In this document: piece by piece, positions 10,205 to 21,939 of the stretch
Layout of the letters: the number at the start of each line of letters is the position of its first letter
Numbering within the stretch: the first letter of the stretch is position 1
Source of the DNA: Trichoderma breve
Taxonomy: Eukaryota; Ascomycota; Sordariomycetes; Hypocreales; Hypocreaceae
Reading direction: 5' to 3'
Length of the DNA: 64,000 nucleotides
NCBI RefSeq assembly: GCF_028502605.1
Contig: NC_079233.1
Location: 3,720,001 to 3,784,000 of the forward strand
Notes under the pieces: model-generated
Told to the model about the DNA's origin: nothing
Databases searched by the model: none
Seen by the model: only the letters and a program-made list of their open reading frames with translations
Translations under genes and position numbers: made by a program

Positions 10205-13200
10205 ATGGCTCCAAGCTACATCAAGGTCCCCGGGCGGGATAACGATGAGGCGGGCCTTGCTCCTAGAAGTGCACACATGGCGACAACTACTCTGCGCGTT
10301 GGCGGAATGACGTAGGTTGCTCTGTTTCTAGCTGGACAGATTCCCTTTGCCCAAGCGTCGCTGACATGTTTACGTTCTCACAGGTGCGGATCATGCACGT
10401 CAGCTGTTGAAGGCGGCTTCAAGGGCGTCAAGGGCGTCGGCACCGTCTCCGTCAGTCTCGTCATGGAGCGCGCCGTCGTCATGCATGATCCCCAGCTTAT
10501 CAGCGCTGAGCAAGTCCGAGAGACTATTGAGGACACCGGATTTGACGCCGAGGTGCTGTCTACAGACCTGCTCAGCCCGCTTGTCCCTCGATTTTCGGAC
10601 GTCAAGGGAGATGAGGATCTGGACAGCGGGTTGCTAACGACCACGGTTGCCATTGAGGGCATGACGTGTGGTGCCTGTACTTCTGCCGTCGAGGGCGGCT
10701 TCAAAGACATTCCAGGAGTCAAGAGCTTTAGCATATCACTTCTTTCTGAGCGAGCCATCATTGAACACGACCCAGAGCTTCTGCCACCCGAGAAGATTGC
10801 CGAAATCATCGAAGACCGCGGCTTCGGTGCCGAAATAGTTGATTCCGCGAAGGCGCAACCCGACAGCAGTAACAAGGCCGAGAACCCATCAAGTTCCATC
10901 GCTACTACAACTGTAGCTATCGAGGGAATGACATGTGGCGCTTGTACTTCTGCTGTCGAGGGAGGCTTTCAAGGAGTCGAGGGAGTGTTGAAATTCAACA
11001 TTAGTCTTCTGGCCGAGCGCGCAGTCATCTCTCACGACGTCACGAAGCTCTCCCCAGAGCAAATCTCCGAAATCATCGAGGATCGCGGTTTCGATGCCAC
11101 GGTTTTGTCCACCGTATACGATACTAACGACCTAGGCAGTGCAATTACTACCTCGCAATTCAAGATTTTCGGTAGCCCTGATGCTGCCGCTGCAAAGGCC
11201 CTCGAGGATTCGCTGACAGCTCTCCCTGGTATCAAGTCTGCTTCTCTTAGCCTGGCTACGGAGCGCCTTTCCGTCACGCATCAACCTGCCGCCATTGGAC
11301 TTCGAGGAATTGTCGAAGCAGTGGAAGCACAAGGTCTCAACGCCTTGGTTGCGGACAGCCACGACAACAGCGCCCAGCTCGAGTCACTGGCAAAAACTCG
11401 AGAGATTACGGAATGGAGGACAGCATTCAAGGTCTCCGCTGGGTTTGCTGTTCCAGTATTTATCCTCAACATGATAATACCTATGGCTCTACCAAGCCTA
11501 GATATCAACAATGTCCACCTGTGTACTGGACTCTATCTCGGCGATGTCGTTTGCCTGCTCCTTACGATACCCGTTCAGTTTGGCGTCGGAAAGCGATTCT
11601 ATGTTTCGGCCTACAAATCACTCAAGCACCGTTCGCCGACGATGGATGTCCTTGTCATGCTCGGTACATCGTGCGCCTTCTTCTTCAGCATCTTGGCCAT
11701 GGTGGTTTCTTTAGTCTTGCCGCCGCACTCTAAGCCCGGTACGATTTTCGATACTAGCACTATGCTCATCACATTTGTGACTCTTGGCCGCTACCTCGAG
11801 AACCGCGCCAAGGGGCAAACGTCAAAGGCGCTGTCTCGTCTTATGTCTCTGGCCCCATCGATGGCAACCATCTACGCGGACCCCATTGCCGCAGAGAAGG
11901 CAGCCGAATCATGGGCCAAGTCAACCGAAGAATCTACAGACACTGCGGCCCAGCGTTCTGGAAATGCGACTGGCTCAGCACATGAAGAGAGGAACATCCC
12001 AACGGAGTTGCTCCAGGTTGGCGATATTGTCGTCATTCGACCAGGTGACAAGATCCCGGCGGACGGTATCCTTGTCCGGGGAGAAACCTATGTCGACGAA
12101 AGCATGGTAACTGGAGAGGCGATGCCCGTGCAGAAACGTATCGGAGACAACTTGATCGGAGGTACCGTCAACGGCAACGGCAGAGTGGACTTTCGTGTCA
12201 CGCGAGCCGGTCGTGATACGCAGCTCAGTCAGATTGTGAAGCTTGTCCAAGACGCCCAGACTACAAGAGCACCCATTCAAAAGGTAGCCGACACTCTAGC
12301 AGGCTACTTCGTGCCTACGATTCTTCTCCTCGGTCTCCTGACGTTCATCGGATGGTTGATTCTCAGCCACTGGATGGACCATCCTCCCATGATTTTCCTG
12401 TCCGGTAACAGCGGTGGTAAGCTCATGGTGTGCGTCAAGTTGTGCATCTCTGTGATTGTCTTTGCATGCCCTTGCGCTCTTGGCCTTGCCACGCCGACCG
12501 CCGTTATGGTAGGCACCGGCGTGGGAGCTGAGAATGGTATTCTCATCAAAGGCGGAGCTGCACTGCAGCAAACAACCAAAATCACACAAGTCGTATTGGA
12601 TAAGACGGGCACAATCACCCGCGGCAAAATGAGCGTCGCCAAGATGGATTTGGTTTCCCAGTGGAGTAGCGAATCGCAGAAGAAGATCTGGTGGGCTGCT
12701 GTTGGTCTTGCGGAGATGGGCAGCGAGCATCCTATTGGCAGAGCCATCCTGGTAGCAGCAAAAGAGGAACTCTCAATCTATGAGCTTGAGAGTGCCATTC
12801 CAGGAAGTGTCAACGATTTCAAGCTTACTGTCGGAAAGGGCATCAATGCCCTTGTCGAGCCTGCTACTTCAGACAGAACTCGTTACAGGGTCCTGGCAGG
12901 AAACGTAAGCTTCCTTGAAGATAACGGTGTCGAGGTTCCTAAGAGCGCCATCGAGGCCGCAGAGCAAATCAACTCGTCTGAAAAGAACACACGAGCAAAA
13001 TCCGTCACTGCTGGCACCACCAACATCTTCGTTGCCATTGACGGCAAGTACAGTGGTCACCTTTGCCTCTCGGACACAATCAAGGACGGAGCTCTTGGAG
13101 CCATCTCGGTGCTGCACCGAATGGGCATCAAGACAGCCATGGTTACTGGAGATCAACGACCTACCGCCCTGGCCGTGGCCGCTCTCGTGGGAATTGCTCC

Positions 13201-13789
13201 TGAGAACGTCTTCGCCGGTGTCAGCCCCGACCAGAAGCAGACCATTATCCAGGGACTTCAGGAGGAGGGTGAAGTCGTGGCCATGGTTGGTGATGGCATC
13301 AACGACTCTCCCGCCCTCGCTATCGCCGACGTCGGTATCGCCATGTCAAGTGGAACGGATGTCGCCATGGAGGCCGCAGACGTTGTGCTCATGCGTCCCG
13401 ACGACCTTCTTAGCATCCCATCCGCCATCAACCTGACCCGAACCATTTTCTTCCGTATCAAGCTCAACTTGTTGTGGGCTTGCATCTACAACCTCATTGG
13501 TCTACCCATTGCAATGGGATTCTTCCTCCCGCTGGGCCTGCATATGCACCCTATGATGGCCGGATTTGCCATGGCCTGCAGCAGCATTAGTGTAGTGATT
13601 AGCAGTCTCATGCTCAAATTCTGGAAGCGACCGCAGTGGATGGACGACGCCTCCGCCGAATACAAGGGCGGCCTGCGCTGGATGAGCGGTACCGGCATCG
13701 TCGGCTGGGCCAAGGAGACGTTTGGAAGACTTCGTGGCAAGAAGCGCGAGGAGGGTTACGTTGCGTTGGAGAATCTAGAGGAGGCTTAA
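10205..13789 (+). CDS. CCC2: Copper-transporting P1B-type ATPase (Ccc2/ATP7-like)
   Basis: ATP-driven Cu(I) pump, expected in the late Golgi, where it loads copper into secreted cuproenzymes such as laccases and the ferroxidase of iron uptake. Exons 10205-10311 and 10384-13789 give 1170 residues; the single intron splits the first GMTCGSC motif. Three heavy-metal-associated domains carry CxxC pairs at C37/C40, C131/C134 and C220/C223. A fourth domain-like segment at about 300-370 has no CxxC. Then come the membrane helices, the actuator TGEAMP motif, the metal-site motif CPC at 731-733 (ACPCALGLATP), the phosphorylated D775 in DKTGTIT, the SEHPIGRAI histidine motif, and GDGINDSPALA. All catalytic residues are intact. 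The long CT-rich leader suggests a regulated promoter, but I could not identify a copper-response element. Confidence 0.95.
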
Positions 13790-14288
13790 GCGTACTTTTG
13801 ATGTGCGTTCAATAAAGGGGAGGTATTTGATTGTATATTGGCTGGTGATTGGCCGGACCAAGGGAGCATAGCACGGGTGTTAGATGATTATGTATGGCGT
13901 TTAGGAACAGATATCAATGAGATTTTTCTTCCCTTTGTCACGATTCTTGTCTTGTCCCTTAAGTAAAGACTGCTTTAGGAGTACCGTAGCATGTTTCTCT
14001 TGCAAGTGAACACTTTTGATGAAAATGGGTATTGAAATGCGACGCTACGCACATCTATCTCTTCTGCTCCATTTCCCAACTCCAAAATTGCATAATTCCA
14101 CCAAACCGTATCCCGCAAAGTACAACCTTTCTTCAACGCAATAACGCAAATCCAATACCTGCCAAAACGCCATACACCAGAAAAACATGTGGAGCCGTCT
14201 ATAGAAAGAACCCCCTTGGCCAAATTCCATGTGAGAGACGCCGAACAATACCTTATATCTATATCCCCCTTATCCAAACTTTAGCCAT
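13790..14288. other. Convergent 3' region of the Cu-ATPase and PLOD-like genes
   Basis: The two flanking stop codons face each other across 499 bases. Open frames here are short and mutually overlapping on both strands; I see nothing coding. Confidence 0.55.
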
Positions 14289-15956
14289 CTAGAGACTCCC
14301 TAGATGTAGTTCAGACGCTTTCTCTTCCCCTTGAAATAGCACCTCATTGTGAGGCTGACAAAGATCTCTCCAAGGGACAAACTCATCATTCAAATCTGAC
14401 CATGCCCCGCCAAATTCGTCATTCAAATCAGGAGAGACGGGGTAATAGTTCTTGGGAATCCATTTTCGCCCATCAATGAGTTTCTGCGTCAGAGGCTCGC
14501 CAGCTTGGGACGCTTTAACTGCTGCCTTGAGTAGGGATTTGACAAAGGGGTAGAACCATAGAGTGGGATACTCAAGCCCAACAAACTCTTTGGGGCCGGT
14601 GCAGTGCCACAGGCCATAGATATGATTTGTGATGAAGTTGACGCCCAGTTGAACAATGCTAAGCCAGTCTGCCGACGTAGATCCAGGATGAGCTTCCGGG
14701 ATGGCATCATACAATTTGCTCAGCGAGGCAGCAACGTTCTCAGGCATTTTAATCGCAGAAGGCTCAAACGCAGACCCTTCCTGGAGGATATCAGCGGTAA
14801 TTCTAGCTGTCAAATCGGATTCGTTGAACTGTAGATATCCAAAATAAGGCTCATATCCGGCCTTGGTTTGAAACAGGGCGGACTCGTACTCGATGGCGAC
14901 GTGATACTCGGTCTTCTGAAAAGGACTATTCTTGACCGGGGTGATCCTGCCTGGTGGACCAGCCGGGGCTTTGCCCTTCATCACCCTCGAACGCCAGTAT
15001 TCCTGCCTTCCCCAGACATTAGAGAGATAGTATTGATCCGATTCTCTAAACTCATACGCAGGATCATGCGTTGCCGTGATTTCGTCCATGGTGGCGGCGA
15101 TATATTTCCTCAAGTCACCAATCGGCCCCATGATGGTTCCCGAGTTGAGCCATCGAGGATCGGAATATATTATCTCCCAATCTCCTTTGTCCGGTCCCCA
15201 GGCGGACCGCGGGATAGGTGATTCAGGAGCAACCCAGCAACGAGGCGCCAGAGGGTCGATGGGCCAGCAGATTTTGTCGGGTCCCAAAAAGATGGTCTGA
15301 CGAAGACCGCGCTTGTGAAGCTCGTCGACACTGACGCCGAAACGGTTTGCTAACTGAGCATCAGCACGCTCGGCAATCTGAAAGTATCGCTCGACCATGA
15401 TCTCTGGAGGTAACTGGATGAGAATATCGTAGCCATCGACTATGATTGCCAAGTCGTCGTCCTCTGCAGATGGAAGGGAATTAAAATAACGTTCCATAGC
15501 GCGCAACTTTGCTAGGTGAGTATTTGCTGCGTCGAATTCATCGACTCCATGCCATCCAAGTAGTGTAGGGACTGGGTAGCGGTTGACTGCCGAGGAAACG
15601 AGATTATAGCAGAAATGCAGATTGGGTTGGCTGGCTGGAATGAGATAGTGTAGCCTCGAGGTCTTTGGATTTGAGGAAGAGTCTGAGTTCTGAGGCTGAG
15701 AGGAGTGTGAAGATAATGATATCAGGGAAGTTGATATTGTAGAGTTTGAGAATTTAGAGCTATATGGTATCAGAGCAATGAGTGCCTCCTGGTGGCAGTC
15801 GACGTCAGCTCCAAACGATCAAATAGGAGCATGACAAGAAGATACGAAACAACATACATTATCGGTGTACGAATGGTAGCAAAAGGTTATGGCGAGAAAT
15901 AAAGTAATCAATGCGACAACGAATAAGTTCGGCCGCCTGCGAGATGTAACAATCAT
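14289..15956 (-). CDS. Membrane-anchored PLOD-like glycosyltransferase
   Basis: Predicted type II membrane protein with a glycosyltransferase-like domain resembling the glucosyltransferase part of lysyl hydroxylase (PLOD) and procollagen galactosyltransferases. Minus-strand exons 15956-15858 and 15788-14289 give 532 residues; the 69-base intron is phase 0 with GTATGT and CAG. Residues ~10-27 (LFVVALITLFLAITFCY) form one membrane segment after a basic N-terminus, pointing to Golgi or ER location with a lumenal catalytic domain. A Ser-rich stem follows to about residue 75. The motif IIVDGYD (D151 and D154) is the likely metal-binding acidic motif; LNSGTIMGP is the substrate-pocket block of this fold. 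No Fe(II)/2-oxoglutarate domain is present. The acceptor is unknown; the family call rests on these motifs, not on a search. Confidence 0.7.
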
Positions 15957-17221
15957 GCTAGTTGGTGATAATGTCGACCACCAAGGGGCGACGCGACAGG
16001 ATAATTAAACAGATTAAGAGAATGTTTAGGAAGAGAAGAGGAGAAGAGATAGGAATCGTTTCAGGACAGATAATAAAATGCTAAAGGATTGGAGCGTAGT
16101 GCAGAGCACATGTATAACAAGAAGACGAAAAGAGCGGCAGGACCAAAGCACAAAAAGGCCTGTGAGACAGAGATAAACGGGAAGGTCACAGACACATTGA
16201 CATTTAGATCTCGAGAAGAAGGGAGAAAAACAGAAGAAAAAGATAAAGACATGAGGTGATGGCGTCAGCCTTGAAAAGATGGACTTTGATGGAGTCTCAT
16301 ATTCGGCGAGTGCGACTTTGAGACAGTAAGATGATCGTCGCTGGTCGATCTTTTTCTTTTTTTATAGGAACCATATTATCGAGGTTATCAACAATGTTAT
16401 ATGTATAGGTATACTGTGTACATGTAACTTGCGAGTGATTACGCTCATGATGCAAGTTCCTACAGATCCACTTGTGGGAGTTTTGCAGTTTCAACGTTGG
16501 CTGAGGTGATGGATCCCCCAGTTTGGATCTTCATGTGGGTTTTCCTATTTGAAGGATGTTCGGGACGCTAATATAAGGGTAGTGCACTTTTATCTCACTT
16601 TCATGATTCAGGGCCCCTACACAGATGATTTTCGGGAATTTCGGTAACCAATTCTTTTGAACATGGGCTTCTTGGGGGGAGTTGGGAATTGTTGATGCTT
16701 TGGGGAACCTGGGCGCTGTTGTATTATACAAGACAACTTATAGACGAACCTGCAGAGGTTAGCGTGCGATAGATGACGGTGCAACTACGCCACGGGGAGA
16801 CGAGATTGGTTATTTATTTTATATTTCAAGACATTGAACAAGGCGAAATGGGATTCTACTTGGCTATAACAGGTAACCATAACGCATAAATGTAGTTTTT
16901 ATGTTGTTGTTGCCGATGTGTTGTAGCTATAGTTGCATGTACATACGGTAAGTGAGTCATTCGCCGCTATTGATCCTTCTAAACAGGCGCTTCTAGCGTT
17001 ATACTGAACTGGTCCAAAGTGGCAGATCTTAGCCTCCATCTTTTATAAGTGACAACCCAGCGCTCTTCATCTTTCAGCAGGGCGTGACCTTTCACAATCC
17101 AATGCACCTTTAATCGAGGTTGCAGGTCAATTGATAAACTCGTGCTGTCATCTCTGAGCACTTGTGCGGGTGAATACGACCTCGTCTACAGTTCTTGTGG
17201 TTATCAAGATCAAGACTCAGC
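15957..17221. other. Intergenic region with no recognised gene
   Basis: The 1265 bases lie between divergent genes and hold both promoters. Open frames of 60-70 codons at 16061-16252 (-), 16297-16494 (-) and 16531-16731 (-) have no recognisable content. Confidence 0.5.
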
Positions 17222-17827
17222 ATGGCTCCTTCAATCGAGGCCATCGTCAAAGAGTATCCTTACGATCCAGAAGGAGTGCAAAGAATCGCCCACCGCCGCA
17301 TCAAAAACGAAATTGAAATCACAGAACCAGATCCCTCATGGCCCGAGTCTTTCCAGCTTCTCAAAGACCGCATTATTTCCGCCCTAGGTTCAACCGCTGT
17401 CTCAGTTGAGCACGTCGGCTCGACCAGCGTGCCCGGCCTGCCCGCCAAGCCAGTCATCGACATAGACCTCATAGTCGTGGACGTGCTTGACGAGGCCTCA
17501 TACGTGCCGCAGCTCGAGGCAGTAGGCTTCCATTTCCTCTTACGCGAGCCGGCGTGGCATGAACATCGCTTCTTCTGCAACTATGAGCCTTCGGCGAACC
17601 TGCACGTCTTTGGGCCAGACTCTCCTGAAACCGAGAAGCACAAAATCTTTCGAAACTGGCTGTTGAAAACTCCAGCCGACAGGGACATGTACGCCGCGGC
17701 CAAGAGGGAGGCAGCGGAGGCAACTCGTACAGCTGGCGAGACAATGCACGAATACACTGAGCGAAAGAATGATTGCATCCGAGAGATTCTGGGCAGAGCG
17801 TTCCGGGACCTGGGTTATATTCAGTAA
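17222..17827 (+). CDS. GrpB/UPF0157-family nucleotidyltransferase-fold protein
   Basis: Single-exon gene of 201 residues belonging to the GrpB (UPF0157) family, which has a nucleotidyltransferase fold. Visible motifs are the family signature VEHVGSTSVPGLPAKP at roughly 61-76, then the acidic strand VIDIDLIVV, and the downstream block AWHEHRFFCNYEP. NLHVFGP and HKIFRNWLLKTPADRDMYAAAKREAA complete the domain. The frame is open further upstream to 17195, adding nine residues, but the ATG at 17222 (AGCATGGCTCC) fits better. The biochemical role is unknown: bacterial relatives have been linked to nucleotidyl transfer only by fold. Fungal copies are sporadic and the family is common in bacteria, so an old transfer is possible, but the sequence alone does not show it. 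Confidence 0.85.
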   Translation: MAPSIEAIVKEYPYDPEGVQRIAHRRIKNEIEITEPDPSWPESFQLLKDRIISALGSTAVSVEHVGSTSVPGLPAKPVIDIDLIVVDVLDEASYVPQLEAVGFHFLLREPAWHEHRFFCNYEPSANLHVFGPDSPETEKHKIFRNWLLKTPADRDMYAAAKREAAEATRTAGETMHEYTERKNDCIREILGRAFRDLGYIQ

Positions 17828-20724
17828 CGGCACCTGATGTCCTGAATAAGGCGCTGGGCAGGCTGAAACCTGAGTTGGAAAAGAAAAGTGAGTATTTATT
17901 ATGGTTTTGGACAGAATCACATGTGAAAGAAAAATGAATGATATATGAATTTGTATTCTTGATATTTCGTAAAAGAGTGGGAGCTAGGTAGGATATCAGC
18001 ACTCAAGCAGGAAAAAAGATGGCAACACAGGGAGATGGATCCTGGCGAAAGCATCGTTTGATACGGACTAGGCAATTGACCATATCTCTTATCTCTGATG
18101 TTAAAACGTCAAGTCTCTGTCGTGGATACATGAGTTTCTCCGTAGAGAAGCGGCCGTAGTCTGGCGTCTGATTCCATTTTGAAAGGTTGTCATTGCTTAT
18201 ACATTGGGAATAGTATTCCGTACCAGTTGAGCAGACAGCATGAAATCACATGCACTCAACTTCATCAGCAATCGCGTCATTACCTTCCTTGTTCAATTAC
18301 GTACATGTACGAGCACCGAAACCTGATACCCATGCCGTTGCAGAAATTCAAGCATAAGGTATGGAGTAGACTACATGTACGGAGTAATACAAGTGTGGCC
18401 CTGTGTAGCAGCAATCAGCTGTCAAAACGTTCTAATACTATGTTGTATTCTGTAACATTCCTGTTAGACATACGTACAAAATCTTCACTCCAAGCTCATT
18501 TACAAGGGCATTGACATTTGACATTGAGTTCATGAGACTCAGGCCCTCAAACTTAGTACCTAGACTAGCAGACGCCAATCACCGCAAAAGGGTTCGGGAG
18601 ATGGTCCAATCCGGCAGGTTGACATTTTGCAGATCTGGCGATCCCTCCTGCATGCTCCATACACGGTACATTGAAGCAATTCTTCTCGCATCTCTTTCTC
18701 GCCTGTTCAACATGCGAATTCGAGCGTTGAATGTTGGACTACTATCTGTCTGCCGGAGGATGGCTGTGTTTACGGCCCGCGACGTCGGCTGTTTCGGAGA
18801 TTATTGTGCCGAAGAGGCAAAACGTACATGCACGAACATCTCTCAGTTGACGTGTTTGTAGCACCTTTCAGCTGATGTTTGACTTTAAGCTTTTGCCTCA
18901 CAGGGCATCACTCTAATGGTAATTGCTTTGATTGAGTCGACTGTACATGTACATCATGACGTATGTGCGCCGGAAAGAGTTGAGGGCATCGTCAAAAGAC
19001 CAGCTCCGTGCGCAACGCAGGAAAAACACACGGAGTCTAGCACGCATTACAGAAGGACAGGGGTTTTAGCCTTGGCGAAATCTTACAGGTACGACTCCGC
19101 CCCGATGATCTGGTGGCTTTGCACTTTGCTCTGCGTGTCTTGTTGGTGTCCGCCCAACGGCTACCTATCATCGATCGATGAGGGTTTTGCACATACTTTG
19201 ATGCTAGCTTCGAGTGCCGCAGATGAAACGGGGATAAACTTCATGTTGCCTGGTCCTGATATTGAATCCTCCGTTGACGATCCGTCTGAAACCTAGGTAT
19301 ACAGCAATACAGCACGTATAAACGGAATATTCTACTCCGTATACGAAGAGGTATAGTAGCATTACATAGGTATCAATGCTGATATTCTCCAGTATTGCCT
19401 ATCTTGTTCTCTCGTATTGATGTTAGCACCTCCACTGGTATTATTCATCGTTTTATATTTGACCTCCTCGTAAATGTGTAGCAACCTCCTCCAGACCCAG
19501 GCCCAACCACACTCGGAACCGGCATCAGAAAATCACACACAGACTCCGGTCCTCCAAGCATCCATCAGCCCAACAATCAATCACCCGCCGCCCAAAAAAA
19601 CTTCCCGCAGTCCTCCGTTCAAGAGTCCATGTTTTAGTCAGCCCTTTTCGCCAAGACCACCAGCGCTGACTTCCAAGGCCGGCCCCCCTGTTATCCCAGG
19701 CTCAGCTCCCTCTGCCGCGGCTCGCCATTCGCTGCTGTCCACTGTATGGCGACAGTCCCGAAATCAATCATCTGCCAAGCTACCAGTGATTGGCTGAAAA
19801 TCCCCATCCTCGCCAATCAAAGCCGCCAAGCTGCCCCCCTGATTAAGGCCTTCGAATGCCCGGCTGGCTCCAACATCCCCGTTGCCCTGCAATTGACGGA
19901 TTCCGCGATGGATTAGTGGTGGAATCAAGCTGTACTGTGCAGTTACGGAGCACCAAGTCTCACTTTTCCCGCTGCAGAGGACATTAAAGTTCAATTCTGC
20001 AATTTCACCACATGTGGGCTCCAAGCCTCGCACAGTGCGGCTGTCCTCGCCGCACGCACAGACGCAAGCAGCCACAGCGCCCCCAGCTGCTCCGTCCAGG
20101 CGTCTCTAGCGCTCCGCAAGCCCGCTAGCTGGCCCCAGCCGACCCAGTGCTAACTGCTCGCTCCTATTTCCCAGGCTTTCCGCGCAGCGACTAGTGCACG
20201 CAATGCCTCCAACCTGAACCTTCAATCTCACAGTCCACGCCACTTTTCCTCCTCCGTACGCAAGCCGTCCTGCTCCTCCCCTCCTCCACCTACCAACTTC
20301 TTCTCAGGAGAGACAGCAAAAGAAAAGGCACTCGTCGAGGAGCTTTGTCCACTCCGTCTTTTGCGTTTCCAGGTTGTCGCTCGCTCTTCTACCCCGCCTA
20401 CGCTTTTTTTGTCCTGTCTTGGAGATTTCAAGGCGTCGTCTGTCTACCAGCCGGCTCGCCTCGCTTTCTTGCTCTCTTACAACCTTCTGCCCTACGAATT
20501 GGACCGTATACGAGCACTCCGCACGCGACTCCTTCGTATTCATCTCTTGCTCTCCCGGTCCGTCAGCCTTCCCAGATCCGGCCGGCAATCCACTACCGAG
20601 TTCTCCCACGTTTCAGCTTGTCCGAATTATGCTGGCAGGGCTACTTTAAGCCGCTTGAGCGCAATACGTAATCTCCAAACCTCAATCTCGCACACTCGGT
20701 TGCAACAACAACAACTCGCCCATC
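17828..20724. other. 2.9-kb gap, no recognised gene; TACATGTA palindromes
   Basis: I see no supportable gene. Open frames at 18179-18514, 18511-18861, 18916-19296 and 19474-19797 have rare-codon composition and no motifs. Palindromes with a TACATGTA core occur at 18301-18310, 18372-18380 and 18942-18953, and TACGGAGTA-type motifs at about 18378 and 19334. The last 500 bases are C/T-rich and presumably belong to the leader of the transporter gene at 20725. Confidence 0.5.
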
Positions 20725-21939
20725 ATGTCTAGGCGCTCCCAAGACGTCGCTCTCTTGTCTCCCGACGAGCAGGATCTTAAGCACGATCTTGAGTCCGGAA
20801 AGATCCAGAGTGAATCCAAGGACCAGAACATCGACCATGAATACTCAATACCCAGCGCCGTCAAGTTCACCTGGCTTGGAACCTACTTTTTATTCTCTCT
20901 CATCCTAACGCTCTACAACAAACTTGTTCTCGGCGTGGTATGTCCATGGCTCTCGCCTAGATCATCTCGATCTACGTTTGCTCTCTGTTGGATACTAATA
21001 CTGATTTCGCGAATGTAGTTTCACTTCCCATGGCTGTTGACCTTCCTCCACACCTTGTTCGCCAGTCTCGGAACATATGCCATGCTGCAGATGGGCTATT
21101 TCAAGTTATCACGCCTCGGTCGTCGCGAGAACCTCGCCCTCGTCGCATTCAGCGCCCTGTTCACCGCCAACATTGCCGTCTCGAACCTTTCCCTCGCCAT
21201 GGTTTCCGTTCCTTTCTACCAGACGATGCGCATGCTTTGCCCAATCTTCACCATCATCATATTCCGCGTGTGGTACGGCCGAACATATAGCACAATGACA
21301 TACATGTCTCTCATTCCTTTAATCATTGGTGCCGCTATGACTACCGCCGGTGAAATGAGCTTCTCGGATGCCGGCTTCATCCTAACCATTTTGGGTGTCG
21401 TCCTCGCCGCTCTCAAGGTACGTTTTGAACATGTCTCAAGTTTCACCGGAATGAATAAGGCTAACCACGTGTACCAGACGGTCGTCACCAACCGATTCAT
21501 GACCGGTTCGCTGGCCCTCCCGCCCGTCGAGTTCCTTATGCGCATGTCTCCCCTTGCTGCGCTCCAGGCTCTGGCCTGCGCCACCGCTACCGGCGAAGTT
21601 GCTGGCTTCCGCGAGCTTATCAGGACCGGCGATATCTCTATTGTCCCTGCAACTGCTTCTCTGGCCGGCAACGGTTTCCTAGCATTGCTTCTCAACATTT
21701 CGTCCTTCAACACCAACAAGTTGGCCGGTGCTCTGACCATGACAGTCTGCGGTAACCTCAAGCAGTGTTTGACTGTCATGATCGGCATTTTCCTGTTCAA
21801 CGTCTCTGTCGACTTCCTCAATGGATCGGGTATGGCCGTCACAATGGTAGGCGCTGCAATCTACAGCAAGGCCGAGTTGGACAACAAGAACCGGAAGAAG
21901 CAGCAGGAGGCCACCTTCAAGCCCACCGAGCAGAGGTAG
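20725..21939 (+). CDS. Nucleotide-sugar transporter-like protein (TPT/SLC35 family)
   Basis: Polytopic membrane protein of the triose-phosphate/nucleotide-sugar transporter superfamily, expected in Golgi or ER membranes. Exons 20725-20937, 21019-21417 and 21478-21939 give 357 residues with about ten hydrophobic helices. An acidic cytosolic N-terminus precedes the first helix (FTWLGTYFLFSLILTLYNK, including the family's YNK motif). ALFTANIAVSNLSLAMVSVPFYQTMR is the typical central block, here read across residue ~125. Toward the C-terminus, SSFNTNKLAGALTMTVCGNLKQ and the basic tail are also typical. Substrate is unclear: GDP-mannose transporters carry a GALNK motif that I do not see, so another substrate or an orphan member is likelier. 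The second intron is 60 bases with no in-frame stop, so a retained form would add 20 residues in a membrane region. Confidence 0.85.

Noticed and set aside
18179..19296. Series of 110-125-codon open frames on the plus strand
   Set aside because: Overlapping frames without motifs, poor codon structure and no plausible splicing into a conserved protein.
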